Positions 60,264 to 64,000 of a stretch of 64,000 bases of DNA are shown here, piece after piece. Origin of the DNA: Gyromitra esculenta (lineage: Eukaryota > Ascomycota > Pezizomycetes > Pezizales > Discinaceae); contig JBCAML010000003.1 in NCBI GenBank assembly GCA_038503075.1, positions 1,674,001 to 1,738,000 of the forward strand, written 5' to 3'. The stretch's first letter is position 1, and the number at the start of each line of letters is the position of its first letter. Both the position numbers and the translations under genes were made by a program. The notes beneath the pieces were generated by a model. It was not told the origin of the DNA, did not search any database, and saw only the letters and a program-made list of their open reading frames with translations.

Positions 60264-61133
60264 TTATGCCGACTTCTTCCACACGCTCTGCAGCCCAATC
60301 AAACTACTAACCGTCCCCGCCATCCCCACGATACCATCATCCAACGGAACATAACTCAATGCACTAGCCGGAATCGCAACATCACACACATCACTAATCA
60401 GCTGCGTAACCGTCGCCTTGCGCTCCTTCACCAGCCGTTCACCCTCCACCTTCCCTTCTGCAATCGTCTTCCTGATGCTGCGTTGTCTCTCGTTCAGCGT
60501 ATACAGCGTATACGTCCCGCCCACGATCGAAAACACAATGCCGACAAACCAGGCACGATACGCTTCGGCAGCGAGCCGTTTGCCGGCTGCAAACTTGTAG
60601 ATCCCAGACGAGTCGAGGAACGAGAGACTGTCGAAGGTGAGGTAGGCAAAGTAGCCGAGTTGGCGGCCGACAGCGCAGTAGCGGAGTACGGGGTCGAGGG
60701 ATTTGTTATCCATAGCCTTAAACACTTTATGTTAATATTCTACCATTCTCGAATTATTTTATCCTGGAGGCGGGAGGGGGAGAGGGAGACCTGTGATGCG
60801 GCTTTGAAGTGTTCGACGTTTTTCCCGATACGCATGATCTTCCTCGCGTTTGCAAACTGCTTCTTGATCGCCTCGAATGGCGCGATGGAGCTGGCGTTGT
60901 ATCCCTTTCTGAGAAGATAGAACGAGAGGAAACGTGCTAGGTACTGAAGCGTCCGCAACGCCTTATCACGACCAGCTAGATTTTTATCCAACACCCACGG
61001 AGTCAGCCTCTTTCTATTTCATCCGAAGGGGAAAAAAATTATTCTCTTTGGAGAGACGGAGTTTACCGGTCGATGAGACGAAGCGGATGTAGTGCGCTAC
61101 GGTCGGGTGATAGACGAGGGAGTCGGCAACCAT
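60264..61133 (-). CDS. PEX11: Peroxisomal membrane protein PEX11
   Basis: Three exons, complement(join(60264..60716, 60791..60975, 61067..61133)), give 234 aa, the usual size. PEX11 promotes peroxisome elongation and division by remodelling the membrane. The N-terminus MVADSLVYHPTVAHYIRFVS, followed by GRDKALRTLQYLARF and KKQFANARKIMRIGKNVEHF, is the conserved amphipathic-helix region. VLRYCAVGRQLGYFAYLTFDSL follows. The C-terminus (DDGIVGMAGTVSSLIGLQSVWKK) carries the last hydrophobic helix. Intron 1 is ordinary. Intron 2 has the unusual donor GTCTCC, but frame and homology on both sides (KAASQ-AMDNKSL) fit it. Peroxisome proliferation is often induced during growth on fatty acids; nothing here shows its regulation. 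Confidence 0.93.
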
Positions 61134-62550
61134 GGCGGCAGTTTATTGATCGGGTCTGGAGGGAGGTCTCGTGTGGAGTGTTTCCTGGGAACGTTAACTT
61201 AAGCTCGATCGCGGGGAAACGGCAGGAAGGGATTCCGGGTTTGGGGGGGACTTACAGGCAGATCAATGTGGAATTGTCGCTTGCAGTAAGGGGTGAGTGG
61301 GAGTGATGGGAGTGAGGGAAACTGCGCGCTGAGAGTGTTTGTTTAGAAAGGCAGTGGAGTTCGAGGAAGCGACGAGAAACTAGCGAAAGGAAGAACGGAG
61401 AGTCGTGGGTTGATGTGGTTGGGAAAGCACCGGAAGCACGTGAATGATGAGATAGTGTGGAGGGGACCGAAAGCTGCCCGAGGAATAAACGTGAGCTTGG
61501 CAGCTGAAGTGATCTTGATCGGTTGGCCAGAGGGGAATCTGACATCGCTTTTTCTCTTGTTTGGGCGATATCCGTGGACCGAGGTACAGCCCAGTCCGGG
61601 GATGGGGATGGGATCGTTGTTTTCTCGGGTCGGTGCTATTTGCCGTGTCTTGTCCAATGAAACAAAGTCTGCCCATGGAGGGGATAAGTCCTCTAACACC
61701 TAACAACTCAATTAACGTCATAGGCATCCGAATTTCCATTTTGTTGTTTTGTTATAGATCACGTGGTAGATCACACATGGTCACTCGCTTATCGTCGTTG
61801 CCATCGGGGATAGAACGGAATACGGAAGAGATCCACGCATCGCATGACTAAAGTTCGGGATTTCGCCATATGTGCAAATGTGCAAGGCGCTATGGCCTTT
61901 TGGTGTAGGCTTCCCATATCTTGCTTTGAGATTCGGTTCTGGAGAACGAATGCTATTCTGTGACCGAGTAAGAGCTGATGATTCAATAGCAAGCAGCTAA
62001 AATAGAGTAAGCAAACAGGAAGTACATGTAGCCGTAGAAATAGTTCTCTCTTTCTGAAACAGTGGTGATAACTCGTGCTAGCTTTACATAGAACCCATAT
62101 TTACCTGCTCTGGTTATGCTATATCAATAGAGTCTCTAAGGCCAGTTTCTCCACCATGTTATTACCCAAACTGTGGTAGAAAAACGCCTTCTGTCACTCA
62201 AAGGCATGAGTTGCCACTAAAGTGCTAACAACAAAGCTTATTGCGAAACATAACAACCTATGTCGAATTAAGCTTCTCAGGAGCAAAGCCAATCCAGACG
62301 CACGTAGTTACGTATTTTACGTCGATCATCGCAAATTCTCTTACGGTGTCCCCCGTTAGTTAAAAAAAAATAGGGACCATAAACCCCTTCTTCCGCCGCC
62401 CATCTTCCATATACTCCACTCAACTCCACTCTATTTTACAACACTACATGTACATATCTAAACACACATCTCCCCCCCTCCCCCTGCACCTACAGCCTAT
62501 AACACACACAAATCACCAACCTCTCCTTCTTTGCCCCTACACCCATAACC
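61134..62550. other. Gene-free interval upstream of PEX11
   Basis: 1.4 kb comprising the PEX11 promoter and unassigned sequence. Overlapping short ORFs on both strands at 61250-61850 lack recognisable features. Confidence 0.5.
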
Positions 62551-62739
62551 ATGTTTGCCCAGGACATCGACACCAGCCCAACCTCCTCCACAATCACCGC
62601 CTTCGTAGTAATCTACATCCTCTTCATCCTCTCCCGAACCTGCTCCGGTTTCCGCAGACGAAAAAGCGCCCACACGCAGGATCACACGTGTACAATGCTT
62701 CTTCCGAGTATTAGTGGGGAGTTTTTGAAGATTTCATAG
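62551..62739 (+). CDS. Possible small single-pass membrane protein
   Basis: An ORF of 62 codons whose start context is ACCATGT, a good fungal initiation context. The translation has a hydrophilic N-terminus (MFAQDIDTSPTSSTI), one hydrophobic segment (TAFVVIYILFILS, about residues 15-30), then a basic stretch (RTCSGFRRRKS) that would suit a type I or tail-proximal orientation. No homologue is recognised. It may be a genuine small gene, an exon of a larger one or chance. The stop codon lies in a short sequence, GATTTCATAGTGGGTT, that recurs about 130 bp downstream. Confidence 0.25.
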   Translation: MFAQDIDTSPTSSTITAFVVIYILFILSRTCSGFRRRKSAHTQDHTCTMLLPSISGEFLKIS

Positions 62740-64000
62740 TGGGTTATGTTCTATCTCTCTTAGCCCAACGTATATATTGCTGATAAAGTCCAGGAGAGTT
62801 TGGTAAAGGTAGAAAAAAAGGCCTGAGATATTCGACTGTGTTTGGGGGGGAGTATTCTTTGAGGATTTCATAGTGGGTTTACACGCTCCATCAATTCTCT
62901 AGTTCTAGGTTTACTTTACTAACATAATCAGAAACTATTGAGGGTGGAGGTTAGAGTGAAACATTGGTATAAGTACATATATGGATATTGATAGCTATGA
63001 CACAGAGGCGGGTGGTGGGAAAGCCACAGAATCCCGCCTCTTGAGCTATCTTTATGCTATTATGGAGGGGCAATGGGGAATTAAAGATACTATGAGCATA
63101 TCTAGCATGGTTTGGAAGCGGGGCTTGGTGGGGCTTGTTGTAGGGGATTGTCCCATATACACAATGGTTTCTAAAAGGTCCTTCCAAGGCTTATGCAGAA
63201 GTGCGGTTCGTCTCGTCGACGATGGGTGGGTTCTTGCTCGTCTAGTCTAGCCAGGCAATGGCAAATGAGAACTTTTTATGGTACATACATATACTTACTT
63301 ACCTATTTACGCTTCATCGCTAAACGGTCTAGTTTTTCGGATATCGGATTCATGTAAGCTCCAGCCTCTTCCTCCTTCGCTCTCACCCTTCAAACCTCTT
63401 CTGCTCATAACAGCTAATTTATGTCTTGTAGTCTGTGGGGAAACCGATAGAATTATGGTCGTAGTCGATCTGTTTGCCTGCAAGATAGCGAATTTGGTAT
63501 CTGTGTTTTTACGTGGGAACAGTGGGGTGAACTTGACGCTAGGAGCAGAGGAAAAAATGTAAATAGAGTCGATGGTGTATTGGTCTCGCGCCCAGTCCCT
63601 CTCAGCCTATGGCAGTCGGTGATGGGAAAATGTACTTGGAGGTATAGAAACAGGGATTAGAAAAGAAATAGCTATTTTCTTTTCCTTTAGGCCTTCGTGT
63701 TACCGTGGAAGACACAAAGTGGAAACCCTTGAGACGCGTCATAGTCTTAGAATTGAAGATCCCACATGGCAACGCGCTTCCTCTGCGAGTTCCTCAAATT
63801 TCTTTTGATGCACCTATTCACGAGTGATTAAATTTGTTTATCCTCGAGAAGCTAAGTACGTATAAGCTAGAAACCCTCATTTGATACACAGTGATCCGAG
63901 CCCGAAGTCTTAAAAATTTCAAAAGCCATACTACATGTAATCTAGTATTAGCACCAAAGCTGCCCCACCATCACATGACCTTGAAAATTTTTCTCGCATA
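62740..64000. other. Gene-free interval to the window end
   Basis: No gene is supported. GATTTCATAGTGGGTT recurs near 62861-62876. The ORFs at 62981-63250 and 63278-63562 show no domain features. Confidence 0.45.

Noticed and set aside
1..64000. CRISPR array, bacterial defence system or prophage
   Set aside because: The gene structure is eukaryotic throughout, with no regularly spaced direct repeats and no phage or bacterial gene order.

Overview
The window looks like nuclear chromosomal DNA of a filamentous ascomycete (Pezizomycotina; a Leotiomycetes-like fungus is my guess, not demonstrated). The evidence is short spliceosomal introns, mostly 50-130 nt, with GT-AG ends and CTAAC/CTGAC-type branch sites, and families typical of such fungi: a Zn2Cys6 regulator, GH88, GH106, GH27 and GH3 glycosidases, an MFS sugar porter, a mitochondrial carrier, PEX11 and an F-box protein. 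I found no rRNA, tRNA, CRISPR array, virus or bacterial operon. Gene density is low: 13 intact-looking genes, 1 doubtful small ORF and 3 decayed genes in 64 kb, separated by long stretches with no visible coding sequence.

Layout. 1-2375: a decayed DUF6604-type gene cut by the window edge. 5093-6652: GH88 hydrolase (+), converging on a six-exon Zn2Cys6 transcription factor (9831-6949, -). 12320-12690: relic of an alpha/beta hydrolase. 17551-21613: secreted GH106 alpha-L-rhamnosidase (+). 23742-25028: intronless cytochrome P450 (+), converging on an 11-exon GH27 alpha-galactosidase (27215-25263, -), which is divergent from a secreted FAS1 protein (27738-28537, +). 30871-29488: mitochondrial 2-oxoglutarate/malate-type carrier (-). 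32969-34599: F-box protein (+). 40189-38298: MFS sugar transporter (-). 45339-46621: SDR oxidoreductase (+). 51147-48405: secreted GH3 beta-glucosidase (-). 54490-55090: unidentified decayed gene (-). 58247-56145: 700-aa low-complexity protein (-). 61133-60264: PEX11 (-). 62551-62739: doubtful small membrane ORF.

How it fits together. Four glycoside hydrolases with complementary specificities (unsaturated uronic acid, rhamnose, alpha-galactose, beta-glucose), a sugar porter, a Zn2Cys6 regulator, an SDR and a P450 lie within about 46 kb. This suits breakdown of a plant heteropolysaccharide or glycoside and uptake of the products, but the genes are spread out and on both strands, so a co-regulated cluster is only a hypothesis. 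The other genes (carrier, PEX11, F-box) are housekeeping or general.

All gene models were built by hand by joining reading frames at GT/GC-AG junctions with consistent phase; each sums to a whole number of codons ending in a stop. Three short inverted-repeat elements (16745-16869, 23139-23281, 53078-53310) look like MITEs. I see no clear new system. The most interesting items are the MITE-like elements, the GGCCGGCC cluster near 42 kb, the C-to-T type stops in the DUF6604 relic, a GC-AG intron, the unusual P450 heme loop and the coding-length 90-bp duplication in the 700-aa protein.
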